This document shows positions 45,733-54,064 of a DNA stretch of 64,000 nt, in pieces. A program made the translations under genes and the position numbers. Every line of letters starts with the position of its first letter. Position 1 is the first letter of the stretch. Source of the DNA: Acidovorax sp. GTDB lineage: Bacteria; Pseudomonadota; Gammaproteobacteria; Burkholderiales; Burkholderiaceae_C. Location: positions 62,001 to 126,000 of the forward strand of contig JAITLO010000027.1 of assembly GCA_031277855.1 (NCBI GenBank). The letters are read 5' to 3'. The notes beneath the pieces are model-generated. The model made no database searches, was not told where the DNA came from, and saw only the letters and a program-made list of their open reading frames with translations.

Positions 45733-46557
45733 ATGGCACAAACCCAGCTGCTGATCATCGACCCGCAAAACGATTTCTGCGATCTGCCTCGCGCCTGCTG
45801 GCCCACAGGCTCCACCGGCCCCGCCCTGCCGGTGGCTGGCGCCCATGCCGATATGCAGCGCCTGGCCGCCTGGATTCAGCGCCACGGCGCCCAGTTGGAT
45901 GGCATCTGCATCACGCTGGATTCCCACCAGGCTTATGACGTGGCCCATCCCGCTTTCTGGCAGCAGCGCGATGGGAGCGCTGTTTCACCCTTTACCGCGA
46001 TTGCCGCGGCCCAGGTGCGCGCTGGCGATTTCGTCCCACGCGATGCCAGCACCCTGCCCCGCGTGCTGCAGTATCTGGATGCGCTGGAGGCCGAGGGTCG
46101 CTACCAGCTGATGGTCTGGCCGCTGCACTGCGAGATCGGCAGCTGGGGCCATGGCGTGCATGCCGAGGTGTTGGCAGCCTGCCGCGGCTGGCAGGCCAGC
46201 CAGCACCGCGCCGTCCACCATGTGTTCAAGGGCATGAACCCCTGGACCGAGCACTACAGCGCCATCCGCGCCGAAGTGCCCGACCCGCAAGACCCCGAGA
46301 CCGGGCTGAACCAAGACCTGCTGGCCCGGCTGGCACGCTGTGAGCAGCTGGTGATCGCCGGCGAGGCCAGCAGCCACTGCGTGCGCGCCACCACCGAGCA
46401 CATCGTGCAGCACAGCGGCCTGGCGCCCGAGCAGCTGGTGTTGCTCACCGACTGCATGAGCCCGGTGGCCGGCTTTGAGGCCGCCCATGCCGCCTTTGTG
46501 CAGCAGATGGCCAAGCTGGGTGTACGCTGCACCCGCAGCGACGACTTCCATTTATAA
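45733..46557 (+). CDS. pncA: Nicotinamidase / cysteine hydrolase
   Basis: This 274-residue protein is in the isochorismatase-like hydrolase superfamily. Catalytic residues are visible: Asp in LLIIDPQNDFCD, Lys in HHVFKGMNPWTEHY, and Cys in AGEASSHCVRATTEHI; metal ligands appear in TLDSHQAYDVAHPAFW. The NAD-salvage context supports nicotinamide deamidation to nicotinate. It is longer than the ~210 residues of E. coli PncA. An AGGAGA site precedes ATG 45733. Confidence 0.87.
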   Translation: MAQTQLLIIDPQNDFCDLPRACWPTGSTGPALPVAGAHADMQRLAAWIQRHGAQLDGICITLDSHQAYDVAHPAFWQQRDGSAVSPFTAIAAAQVRAGDFVPRDASTLPRVLQYLDALEAEGRYQLMVWPLHCEIGSWGHGVHAEVLAACRGWQASQHRAVHHVFKGMNPWTEHYSAIRAEVPDPQDPETGLNQDLLARLARCEQLVIAGEASSHCVRATTEHIVQHSGLAPEQLVLLTDCMSPVAGFEAAHAAFVQQMAKLGVRCTRSDDFHL

Positions 46558-46623
46558 GAAAACAGCCGAAAACGCTTTCTGGATAAGCACCAGCAGCTCC
46601 CATTTTTGCAAAGAGACACCGGC

Positions 46624-47817
46624 ATGACGCCCATCATCACCAGCCTGCTCGACACCGACCTCTACAAGTTCACCATGTGGCAGGCCATGCTGCACCGCAA
46701 CCCGCAAACCTCGGCCCACTACCGCTTTGCCTGCCGCAACACCACCGCCTTTCCGCTGGCCGAACTGGCGGCCGAGGTACAGGCCGAGATTGACCAGCTG
46801 TGCAGCCTGCGCTTTACCAAGGACGAGCTGGATTACGTGGCCAGCCTGCGCTACATCAAAAGCGACTTCATCGACTTTCTGCGCCTGTTCCAGTACCAGC
46901 GCGACTTCATCACCGTCAAAGGCCAGGCCGACGGCAGCCTGTCCATCGAAGCCCACGGCCCCCAGGTGCATGTGATGGGCTTTGAGATTCCCGTGCTCTG
47001 CATCGTCAACGAGCTGTACTTCCGCCGCCTGCAGCAGCCCGGCACGCTCCATGAAGGCCGACAACGCCTGCAGGCCAAGATTGCGCAGCTGCGTGCCATC
47101 AAGAACGGCCCCACGCTGGCCCATCCCTTCGAGGTTTCGGACTTTGGCCTGCGCCGACGCTTTTCCGGCCCCTGGCAGCGCGAGGTGGTGAGCACGCTGG
47201 CACGCGAGGTGCCGCAGTGGTTCAAGGGCACCTCCAGCGTGCTGCTGGCGCGTGACCTGGACATCTCCCCCATTGGCACCATGGCCCATGAGTACATGCA
47301 GAGCTACCAGTCCCAGGGCGTGCGCCTGCGCGACTTTCAAAAGGCCGCGCTGGAAGACTGGGTGCAGGAATACCGTGGCGACCTGGGCATTGCGCTCACC
47401 GACACCGTGGGCATGAACGCCTTTCTGGCCGACTTCGATCTGTACTTTGCCAAGCTCTTCGACGGCCTGCGCCACGACTCAGGCGACCCTTTTGAATGGG
47501 GCGAAAAAGCCCTGGCGCATTACCGTCAGCTGCGCATCAACACCCACAGCAAACGCCTGGTGTTCTCCGACGGCCTGGACCTGGAGCGCGCCTTGGCGCT
47601 GTGGCGCCACTTTGGCCCGCATATCCAGCTGGGCTTTGGCATAGGCACCAACCTCACCAACGACCTGGGCCTGACGCCGCTGAACATTGTGATGAAGCTC
47701 ACCCACGCCAACGGCCAGCCGGTGGCCAAGATTTCCGACACGCCGGGCAAGACCTTGTGTGAAGACGAAACCTATTTGGCCTACCTACGCCAAGTATTCC
47801 AAATAAACACCCCCTGA
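46624..47817 (+). CDS. pncB: Nicotinate phosphoribosyltransferase
   Basis: This 397-residue enzyme converts nicotinate to nicotinate mononucleotide. Family motifs are [58 protein letters not shown] and [13 protein letters not shown] 46624 is chosen (a TTG lies six codons upstream). The last codons and stop (ACACCCCCTGA, giving Thr-Pro-stop) lie inside an R1 repeat, so the repeat has set the C-terminus. Confidence 0.95.
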   Translation: MTPIITSLLDTDLYKFTMWQAMLHRNPQTSAHYRFACRNTTAFPLAELAAEVQAEIDQLCSLRFTKDELDYVASLRYIKSDFIDFLRLFQYQRDFITVKGQADGSLSIEAHGPQVHVMGFEIPVLCIVNELYFRRLQQPGTLHEGRQRLQAKIAQLRAIKNGPTLAHPFEVSDFGLRRRFSGPWQREVVSTLAREVPQWFKGTSSVLLARDLDISPIGTMAHEYMQSYQSQGVRLRDFQKAALEDWVQEYRGDLGIALTDTVGMNAFLADFDLYFAKLFDGLRHDSGDPFEWGEKALAHYRQLRINTHSKRLVFSDGLDLERALALWRHFGPHIQLGFGIGTNLTNDLGLTPLNIVMKLTHANGQPVAKISDTPGKTLCEDETYLAYLRQVFQINTP

Positions 47818-47948
47818 GACGCTGCGCGTCTTCCCCCTCTCTCACGCAAAGCGTGGGAGGGGGACGGCACCGGCGCTGCGGGGCGGCGCGGCCGGCATAG
47901 GCCCTTGCGCGGTGCCCTGGCATGGGCCCGCGCCAGTTTCAAGCGCTG
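47808..47948 (+). repeat. Dispersed repeat R1, copy c (pncB-nadE gap)
   Basis: Starts with ACACCCCCTGAGACGC across the pncB stop, contains GGAGGGGGACGGCACCGGCG and GCCCTTGCGCGGTGCCCTGG, and ends with GCGCCAGTTT. About 140 bp, the longest copy. Confidence 0.75.
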
Positions 47949-48009
47949 CGGGTCATACACCGTGCTGCGAATTTGAGTCGAATTGCCAAGCACTTTTGAG
48001 GAGGCTTTT

Positions 48010-49716
48010 ATGCTGCGCATCACCCTGGCCCAACTGAATATGACGGTGGGCGACATTGCCGGCAATATCCGCAAGATGGAAGCCGCCGCGCGCCAGGCCC
48101 ATGAGGCGCAGGCAGATATGGTGGTGTTCTCCGAACTCTCGCTGTGCGGCTACTACCCCCAGGACATGCTGGACGAGCCCGCTTTTTTGCAGCGCTGCGA
48201 GCGCGGCCTGCAGGAGCTGCTGGCCACCACCCGCCAATGGCCGGCCCTGTACTGGGTGGTGGGCGCACCCACTGCGGCCCAGGGCCCGGGCAAGCGGCTG
48301 CACAACAGCCTGCTGGTGCTGCACAACGGCCAGGTGCGGTTGCAGTACGACAAGCAGCTGCTGCCCACCTACAACATCTTTGACGAGCACCGCCATTTCG
48401 AGCCCGGCCGCGATGTGGCCAAGGTGCTGCGTGTGGGCAATGCCCAGGTGGGCTTTCTGATCTGCGAGGACGGCTGGAACGACAGCGGCGCCGACTATGC
48501 GGTCAACCCCTTTGAGCGCATGGCCGACGCCGCCCCCGATGTGGTGGTCAGCATCAATGCCAGCCCCTCCAACACCGGCCGGCGCGAGCAGCGCCACCAG
48601 GTGTTCAGCGCGGCGGCTAAGCGCCATGGCCTGCCCATCGTTTTTGTGAACCAGGTGGGCGGGCAGGACCAGATCGTGTTTGACGGCGCCTCCTTCGCCG
48701 TGGAGCCCATGGCCGGCGTGGTGTTCGAGGCCGAGCGCTTTAGCGAACAGGTCGTCACCCTGCAGCTGGCACGTGGCTGTTTTGCCCAGGGCGACGGCAG
48801 CGTGCCCGAGCCGGTGGCCGCGCAAGGCCTGTCCACCATGGCGTTTTACCACGCGCAAATCCAGCTGGGCCTGCGCGACTACGCCCGGCGCTGCGGCTTT
48901 ACCCGCGCCGTGGTGGGCTGCAGCGGCGGCATAGACAGCGCCCTCACGCTGGCCCTGGCCGCCGAGACGCTGGGCCCGGACAACGTCACCGCCATCACCA
49001 TGCCTTCGCGCATTTCCAGCAGCGGCTCGGTGGAGGACTCCGTGGCCCTGTGCCAGCAGTTGGGCATTGCGCTGATTCAGCACCCCATTGCCGCCCAGGT
49101 GGACGCCTATGTCCAGCAGTTCCAGACCAGCTTTGGCCAGCCTCTTTCCGGCCTGGCGCTGGAAAACCTGCAGGCCCGCGTGCGCGGCACGGTGTTGATG
49201 GAATACTCCAACAGCTACGGCCATTTGCTGCTGACCACGGGCAACAAGTCCGAGCTGTCGGTGGGCTATTGCACGCTGTATGGCGACACCAATGGCGGCC
49301 TGGGCCTGCTGGGTGATCTGTACAAGACCGAGGTTTTTGCGCTGTGCCGCCACATCAACCAGGCCAGCGGCCGCGAGCTGATTCCCCAGCCCATCATCGA
49401 CAAACCACCTTCGGCCGAACTGGCCCCGGGCCAGACCGACCAGGACAGCCTGCCGCCCTACCCGCTGCTGGACGCCATGCTCAAGCTGCTGATCGAGGGC
49501 GAGCGCCTGTCCGCCGCCGAATACCGGGATGCACAAGAGACGGTGAACATGCTGCAGGTCACCCCCGAAGGCCGCGCCATGGTGCACAAGGTGCGCCGCC
49601 TGCTGCACGGCAGCGAGTACAAGCGCCACCAGACGCCCCCCATCATCCGCCTGCGCCCGCGCGCTTTTGGCAGCGGGCGGCAAATGCCCATCGCCGCCAG
49701 TTATGCATGGGATTAA
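48010..49716 (+). CDS. nadE: Glutamine-dependent NAD+ synthetase
   Basis: This 568-residue enzyme has an N-terminal amidase domain (ITLAQLNMTVGDIAGN, Lys in YDKQLLPTYNIFDE, Cys in FLICEDGWND) and a C-terminal synthetase domain with the P-loop VVGCSGGIDSALTLAL and LLTTGNKSELSVGY. It amidates deamido-NAD as the last step. A GAGGAGG site precedes ATG 48010. R1 repeats lie on both sides. Confidence 0.96.
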   Translation: MLRITLAQLNMTVGDIAGNIRKMEAAARQAHEAQADMVVFSELSLCGYYPQDMLDEPAFLQRCERGLQELLATTRQWPALYWVVGAPTAAQGPGKRLHNSLLVLHNGQVRLQYDKQLLPTYNIFDEHRHFEPGRDVAKVLRVGNAQVGFLICEDGWNDSGADYAVNPFERMADAAPDVVVSINASPSNTGRREQRHQVFSAAAKRHGLPIVFVNQVGGQDQIVFDGASFAVEPMAGVVFEAERFSEQVVTLQLARGCFAQGDGSVPEPVAAQGLSTMAFYHAQIQLGLRDYARRCGFTRAVVGCSGGIDSALTLALAAETLGPDNVTAITMPSRISSSGSVEDSVALCQQLGIALIQHPIAAQVDAYVQQFQTSFGQPLSGLALENLQARVRGTVLMEYSNSYGHLLLTTGNKSELSVGYCTLYGDTNGGLGLLGDLYKTEVFALCRHINQASGRELIPQPIIDKPPSAELAPGQTDQDSLPPYPLLDAMLKLLIEGERLSAAEYRDAQETVNMLQVTPEGRAMVHKVRRLLHGSEYKRHQTPPIIRLRPRAFGSGRQMPIAASYAWD

Positions 49717-49720
49717 GGCT

Positions 49721-49830
49721 CCCCCCTGAGTCGCCTACGGCGCCTTCCCCCCAGGGGGACGGCACCAGCGCGGCGGGGCGGCCCTTGCGCGGTGCCCCGG
49801 CGTGGGCAGCGCCAGTTTTATGCGCTGCGC
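49721..49830 (+). repeat. Dispersed repeat R1, copy d (after nadE)
   Basis: CCCCCCTGAGTCGCCTACGG, CGCCTTCCCCCCAGGGGGACG, GGCGGGGCGGCCCTTGCGCG, then GCGCCAGTTTTATGCGCTGC. It starts five bases after the nadE stop. Confidence 0.78.
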
Positions 49831-49888
49831 CCTGGCGAAAGGAGCATGCCATGCGACAGAGGTCGTTTGCACCATGCCTTGGGTGTTA

Positions 49889-49977
49889 CTCCTTCCCCCG
49901 CCGGGGGAAGGTGGGGATGGGGGCTGGCCCCGGTATTTCTCCCTCGCACCGAAGAGGAGAGGGTGGGGGTGAGGGGT
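49889..49977 (+). repeat. Dispersed repeat R2, copy a (before nadM)
   Basis: CTCCTTCCCCCGCCGGGGGA then GGTGGGGATGGGGGCTGGCC, and CTCCCTCGCACCGAAGAGGA with GAGGGTGGGGGTGAGGGG. Very similar to 60521-60610. Confidence 0.75.
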
Positions 49978-50155
49978 CTCCGGCATCGCCCAACACGGCA
50001 TGCGCCGCAACAAAACCTCTGCCCACGGCAAGCCGGCGCTCTACCAAATTCGCAGCAGCCTATGCTTGTGTAGACTGCTTGCAAGCCCGAAAACACTGAT
50101 ATTGCATCAACGCTCCGTCGCCACCGGCCACGGGCGCTGCACCAGGAGACTGCAT

Positions 50156-51241
50156 ATGCCACCCGCACAGACCACCAACGCCCCCCACACCGCCGTGCTG
50201 ATCGGGCGTTTTCAGCCGCTGCACCGTGGCCACCTGGCCCTGGTGCAACAGGCCCTGGCACTGGCCGAGCAGGTGGTGGTGGTGATTGGCAGCGCCTGGC
50301 AGGCACGCAACCCCAAGAACCCCTTTACCTGGCAGGAGCGCGCCGCGCTGCTGCGGGAGTCGCTGCCTGCGGCCGACCAGGCCCGGCTGCGCTTGGTGCC
50401 GCTGCGTGATTTTTATGATGAGCCGCGCTGGGTGGCGGCCGTGCAGCAGGCCGTGCAGGCCCAGGTGCCTGCGGGTGCCCGCGTGGCCCTGGTGGGTCAT
50501 TTCAAGGATGTGAGCAGCGCCTACCTGGCACGCTTTCCCGGCTGGGAGCTGCACAGCCTGGAACGCCAGGGCGACTTTGATGCCACGCCGGTGCGCGATG
50601 CCTACCTGGGCACGCCTGCCGAGCAGCTGTCCGCACTGTGGCCGGCGCTGGACACCCAGGTGCCGCCACCCGTGCTGCGCTTTTTGCAGGAATGGGCACG
50701 CACGCCGGAATATGCCGAGATGCAGCAGGAGTGGCAGATGATTCGCAGCTACCAGGCCGCCTGGTCGCATGCGCCCTATCCGCCAGTCTTCGTCACCGTG
50801 GATGGCTTTGTGCGCTGCGCCGGCCATTTGCTGCTGGTGCAACGCGGCCACCGCCCCGGCAAGGGCTTGTGGGCCCTGCCCGGCGGCTTTGTCGAGCCAC
50901 GCGACACGCTGTGGCAGTCCTGCCTGCGCGAGCTGCAGGAGGAAACCCAGTTCCCACTCAGCGAGGCTCAGCTGCGCGAGCGCCTGCAGGGCGTGGAGGT
51001 GTTTGACCACCCGGACCGCAGCCTGCGCGGGCGCACCATCACCCATGTGCATGCCCTGGACCTGGGCGCCGATTTGCCCTTGCCCGCCGTGGTGGGTGGT
51101 GACGATGCCGCACGCGCCGAATGGGTCCCCGAGTCGGCCCTGGCTGGAATGGAAGGGGAGTTCTTTGAGGACCATTTCCATATCGTGCGCCGCTGCATGG
51201 CCCGCTTTGCAGGGTGGGAACTGCCGCTGCGTGCAGAATAA
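50156..51241 (+). CDS. nadM: Bifunctional NMN adenylyltransferase / Nudix hydrolase
   Basis: This 361-residue fusion has an N-terminal nucleotidyltransferase domain (VLIGRFQPLHRGHLALVQQA with the GRFQPxHxGH motif; later WQERAALLRESL) and a C-terminal Nudix domain with GGFVEPRDTLWQSCLRELQE, continuing ETQF. The Nudix box fits an active enzyme, unlike that of NrtR. It adenylylates nicotinamide mononucleotide and the Nudix part probably cleaves ADP-ribose. It closes the pncA-pncB-nadE-nadM cluster. Confidence 0.93.
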   Translation: MPPAQTTNAPHTAVLIGRFQPLHRGHLALVQQALALAEQVVVVIGSAWQARNPKNPFTWQERAALLRESLPAADQARLRLVPLRDFYDEPRWVAAVQQAVQAQVPAGARVALVGHFKDVSSAYLARFPGWELHSLERQGDFDATPVRDAYLGTPAEQLSALWPALDTQVPPPVLRFLQEWARTPEYAEMQQEWQMIRSYQAAWSHAPYPPVFVTVDGFVRCAGHLLLVQRGHRPGKGLWALPGGFVEPRDTLWQSCLRELQEETQFPLSEAQLRERLQGVEVFDHPDRSLRGRTITHVHALDLGADLPLPAVVGGDDAARAEWVPESALAGMEGEFFEDHFHIVRRCMARFAGWELPLRAE

Positions 51242-51274
51242 ACTGGGCACTGCCCACTCTCATTTACATAGCTT

Positions 51275-51309
51275 CTGCAGCGCGCCCTGTATGCGCTGCA
51301 GCCATTTTT
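51275..51309 (+). terminator. Terminator after nadM
   Basis: Perfect 9-bp stem CTGCAGCGC / GCGCTGCAG, 9-nt loop, then CCATTTTTG. It ends only about 15 bp before the next start codon. Confidence 0.7.
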
Positions 51310-51324
51310 GACTGATAGCCTCCG

Positions 51325-51816
51325 ATGTCTTCTCTGCGCATCCGCCCCGCCACGCCGGGCGACACCGACACCATCTTGCACTTCATCCGCGAGCTGGCCA
51401 TCTATGAAAAAGCCGAGCACGAGGCCCAGGCCACGCCGGCGCACCTGCAGCGCACCCTGTTTGCGCCGCAGCCCGCAGTGTTCGGCCTGGTCTGCGAACT
51501 CGACGGCGCGCCCATAGGCTTTGCCGTCTACTTCTTCAACTACTCCACCTGGCAAGGCCAGCACGGCCTGTACCTGGAAGACCTCTACATCACCCCCCAG
51601 GCCCGTGGCGTGGGCGCCGGCAAGGCCATGCTGCAGCACCTGGCCAAGATTGCCGTGGACAAAGACTGCGGCCGCTTCGAATGGAGCGTGCTGGACTGGA
51701 ATACGCCCGCCATCGACTTCTACGACACCCTGGGCGCCCTGCCGCAAAGCGAATGGATTCGCTATCGCATGACGGGCAATGCTCTGCAAGACATGGCAGC
51801 GCAAGCCACGGTTTAA
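51325..51816 (+). CDS. GNAT family N-acetyltransferase
   Basis: This 163-residue acetyltransferase has the acetyl-CoA motif ARGVGAGKAMLQHLAKIA after the strand GLYLEDLYITP, and FEWSVLDWNTPAIDFYDTLG at the C-terminus. It resembles the spermidine/diamine acetyltransferase-like branch; the substrate is not certain. A bidirectional terminator follows. Confidence 0.9.
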   Translation: MSSLRIRPATPGDTDTILHFIRELAIYEKAEHEAQATPAHLQRTLFAPQPAVFGLVCELDGAPIGFAVYFFNYSTWQGQHGLYLEDLYITPQARGVGAGKAMLQHLAKIAVDKDCGRFEWSVLDWNTPAIDFYDTLGALPQSEWIRYRMTGNALQDMAAQATV

Positions 51817-51830
51817 AGCGTTTCATCCAC

Positions 51831-51866
51831 AAAAAAGCCCCGGTTGTTTTAACCGGGGCTTTTTTG
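51831..51866. terminator. Bidirectional terminator after GNAT gene
   Basis: Hairpin AGCCCCGGTT-GTTTT-AACCGGGGCT with A6 before and T6 after. Confidence 0.92.
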
Positions 51867-51966
51867 TGGGCACAGCCTATGCAGCTGGTGCAAGCCATAT
51901 CAGGGCGCTGCACAAGGGCTACCTCCCGAAAGAAGCTGCCATTTTCAGTAGCAACCTAGGTTCTTT

Positions 51967-52067
51967 AAAACTGGCGCGGCCCATACCAGGGGCAGCGAGC
52001 AAGGGCCGCCCCGCAGCGAGGCTGCCGTCCCCCTGGGGGGAAGGCGCCGTAGGCGACTCAGGGGGGC
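51967..52067 (-). repeat. Dispersed repeat R1, copy e
   Basis: Inverse orientation: ACTGGCGCGGCCC, GCAAGGGCCGCCCCGCAGCG, CTGCCGTCCCCCTGGGG, AAGGCGCCGTAGGCGACTCA, GGGGGG. It abuts the stop codon of the minus-strand gene at 52067. Confidence 0.78.
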
Positions 52068-52378
52068 TAAAAAGCTACAGCCATGCCGGGCACATCGACA
52101 CGGATCACGGGGCGCGCCAGCACAGCGGCGGCGGCACGTGCATAGCTCTCGCGCCAGGCGCTGTCTTCCTGCAGCTGACGCTGGGCCGCGCGCGCCACCA
52201 CCAGCACCTTGTCGGCCAGCAACACCTTGCCGCTGGGGCGCAGGGGCTCGCATTCCAGGGTGGTGAACTGCTCATCCAGCCAGCGGCGGCCGGCCTCATG
52301 CTCCATGGGGGTGGCATGGCTCAGGTCCACGCGCAATTCCACGCCCTGGGGCAGATTGATGATGACTTCGTGCTGCAT
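52067..52378 (-). CDS. Conserved hypothetical protein downstream of aroG
   Basis: This 103-residue soluble protein has no signal peptide. It begins MQHEVIINLPQGVELRVDL, has a charged centre (MEHEAGRRWLDEQF) and an Ala/Arg-rich helix near the end. I do not recognise the family. A GAAAGGCGAGAC region precedes the ATG. It is separated from aroG by a terminator, so it probably has its own promoter. Confidence 0.65.
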   Translation of the reverse strand: MQHEVIINLPQGVELRVDLSHATPMEHEAGRRWLDEQFTTLECEPLRPSGKVLLADKVLVVARAAQRQLQEDSAWRESYARAAAAVLARPVIRVDVPGMAVAF

Positions 52379-52455
52379 GTCTCGCCTTTCGTGATCAGAA
52401 ATCGGGTGTGGGCGCCCGGCATTCCCAGGCCTTGCCCCTGAGCGCAGTGTCCATG

Positions 52456-52485
52456 AAAAAAGGAGCTATCGGTGTTGATAACTCC
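52456..52485 (-). terminator. Terminator after aroG
   Basis: On the minus strand GGAGTTATC / GATAGCTCC (9 bp, one G-T pair) with a 6-nt loop, followed by T6; 88 bp after the aroG stop. Confidence 0.8.
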
Positions 52486-52573
52486 TTGTTTTCAGGGCAA
52501 TCACTGATGGAAATCAGCCACAGCAGCGCTTGTGAAGCTCTTGTTTTGGGAGCAAAAGTCGCCCCCATTACAT

Positions 52574-53734
52574 TCAAGCAGCCGCCAGCACCTCAGCCTT
52601 CTGGCCGGCGCGCGCGCGGCGGGCCTGCACGGCATCGGCCAGCACTTGCAGCGTGGTCACGGTGTCGTCCCAACCTATGCAGGCATCGGTAATGCTCTGG
52701 CCGTAGGCCAGGCCGCAGGCATCGTCCTTGCCCGGGGTGAACTTCTGGGCACCGGCCACCAGATGGCTTTCCAGCATCACGCCGAAGATCTGGGTGGAGC
52801 CGTCACGCATCTGGCCGGCGATATCGGCGGCCACATCTTTTTGGCGCTCGTGCTGCTTGGCGCTGTTGGCATGGCTGCAGTCCACCATCAGCGAGGCGGG
52901 CAGGCCGGCTTTTTCCAGATCGGCGCAGGCCGCAGCCACATGGGCGGCGTCGTAGTTGGGCGTCTTGCCGCCGCGCAAAATCACGTGGCAGTCCGGGTTG
53001 CCCGCGGTCTGCACAATGGCCACCTGGCCGTTTTTGTGCACCGACAGGAAATGGTGGCCGCGGCTGGCGGACTGGATGGCGTCGGTGGCGATGCGGATGT
53101 TCCCGTCCGTGCCGTTCTTGAAGCCTATGGGCGCCGAAATGCCCGAGGCCAGTTCGCGGTGCACCTGGCTCTCGGTGGTGCGGGCACCGATGGCGCCCCA
53201 GCTGATCAGGTCGCCGATGTACTGGGGCGAGATCACGTCCAGGAACTCGCTGGCCGCCGGCACGCCCAGGCGGTTGATGTCGATCAGCAGCTGGCGCGCC
53301 ATGCGCAGGCCTTCGTCGATGCGGTAGCTGCCGTCCAGGTAGGGGTCGTTGATCAAGCCCTTCCAGCCCACGGTGGTGCGGGGCTTTTCGAAGTACACGC
53401 GCATCACCACTTCCAGACTGTCCTTGAACTGTTCGCGCACCGCTGCCAGACGGCGGGCATAGTCCAGGGCCGCCGCCGGGTCATGGATGGAGCAGGGACC
53501 AACGATGACCAGCAGGCGGTCGTCCTGGTTGCGCATGATGCGCTGGATGCTCTGGCGGGTGCTGCTCACCAGGCCTTCCACGGGCGTGCCCTGGATGGGG
53601 AAGAAGCGGATCAAATGCTCGGGTGGGGGCAACACGGTAATTTCCTCAATGCGTTCGTCGTCGGTCTGGCCAGTCTTTTCTTGCACAGAGCCGCGATACC
53701 AAGCGTCGCCAGAGGAGTGGTGGTGAGCGTTCAT
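52574..53734 (-). CDS. aroG: 3-deoxy-7-phosphoheptulonate (DAHP) synthase, class I
   Basis: This 386-residue enzyme condenses erythrose 4-phosphate and PEP, the first shikimate-pathway step. AroAI motifs are LLVIVGPCSIHDPAAALDYA, MRVYFEKPRTTVGWKGLIND, IGARTTESQVHRELASG and MVDCSHANSAKQ. The N-terminus is ~25 residues longer than the E. coli enzyme. The 330-bp leader holds an aromatic-rich leader peptide and a terminator, so control by attenuation is likely. Which aromatic amino acid inhibits the enzyme cannot be read here. Confidence 0.96.
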   Translation of the reverse strand: MNAHHHSSGDAWYRGSVQEKTGQTDDERIEEITVLPPPEHLIRFFPIQGTPVEGLVSSTRQSIQRIMRNQDDRLLVIVGPCSIHDPAAALDYARRLAAVREQFKDSLEVVMRVYFEKPRTTVGWKGLINDPYLDGSYRIDEGLRMARQLLIDINRLGVPAASEFLDVISPQYIGDLISWGAIGARTTESQVHRELASGISAPIGFKNGTDGNIRIATDAIQSASRGHHFLSVHKNGQVAIVQTAGNPDCHVILRGGKTPNYDAAHVAAACADLEKAGLPASLMVDCSHANSAKQHERQKDVAADIAGQMRDGSTQIFGVMLESHLVAGAQKFTPGKDDACGLAYGQSITDACIGWDDTVTTLQVLADAVQARRARAGQKAEVLAAA

Positions 53735-53777
53735 ATCTGCCTCGTTCCTGATGGGGTGTTTTGGAAGTGAATGGGTG

Positions 53778-53814
53778 AAAAAAAACCGCCGGGCTTTTCA
53801 GCTTCGGCGGTTTT
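53778..53814 (-). promoter_or_regulatory. aroG attenuator terminator
   Basis: On the minus strand AAAACCGCCG, loop, CGGCGG and T8, ending 44 bp before the aroG ATG. Its 5' arm (CCGCC) can pair instead with GGCGG at the end of the leader peptide (53857-53861), a possible antiterminator. Confidence 0.8.
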
Positions 53815-53852
53815 CTTGGGAGGGTGTGTTCGTGTGTGCGAGCGCTGGCCTC

Positions 53853-53909
53853 TCATCCGCCTGGGACCGAGAACCAAAAGTAAAAATAGGAAGCGCTGCG
53901 TACTTGCAT
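53853..53909 (-). CDS. aroG leader peptide (aromatic-rich attenuator peptide)
   Basis: An 18-codon frame encodes MQVRSASYFYFWFSVPGG then a stop. Residues 8-13 are Tyr-Phe-Tyr-Phe-Trp-Phe, six aromatic codons in a row. About 40 nt later comes an intrinsic terminator before aroG. This is the classical layout of ribosome-mediated attenuation: stalling at aromatic codons would favour the antiterminator. The ribosome site is weak, and a TTGCGC-17-TACATT promoter candidate just upstream would give a very short 5' end. Confidence 0.75.
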   Translation of the reverse strand: MQVRSASYFYFWFSVPGG

Positions 53910-53990
53910 AGCGGTCAAATGTAGCACTGCTTATGCCGCGGCGCAACACAGACCCAACACCACCAAGCAGGAAAATTCCAAAATTCCCAT

Positions 53991-54030
53991 AAAAAAACGC
54001 CACCGCAATCGCATGCAGTGGCATTTTTTA
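53991..54030 (-). terminator. Terminator after tldD
   Basis: On the minus strand GCCAC ... GTGGC stem with extra internal pairing, followed by T7. Confidence 0.75.
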
Positions 54031-54064
54031 CATTTAACGCAGAAATATTGCGTATTTTGAAAAA

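Larger units (their letters stand above)
49717..50155 (+). other. nadE-nadM intergenic region
   Basis: About 439 bp made mostly of one R1 and one R2 repeat. I see no credible gene in it. The last ~170 bp are less repetitive and may hold a promoter; CAGGAGAC is the nadM ribosome site. Confidence 0.5.
53735..54064 (-). promoter_or_regulatory. aroG leader region
   Basis: 330 bp between tldD and aroG. It holds the tldD terminator, the aroG promoter and leader peptide, and the attenuator. A longer minus-strand open frame across it (53731-54024) is not convincing as a gene because it runs through both hairpins. Confidence 0.7.

Noticed and set aside
53731-54024. 97-residue minus-strand frame upstream of aroG
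   Set aside because: It runs through the tldD terminator and the attenuator hairpin; the short aromatic leader peptide in another frame explains the region better.
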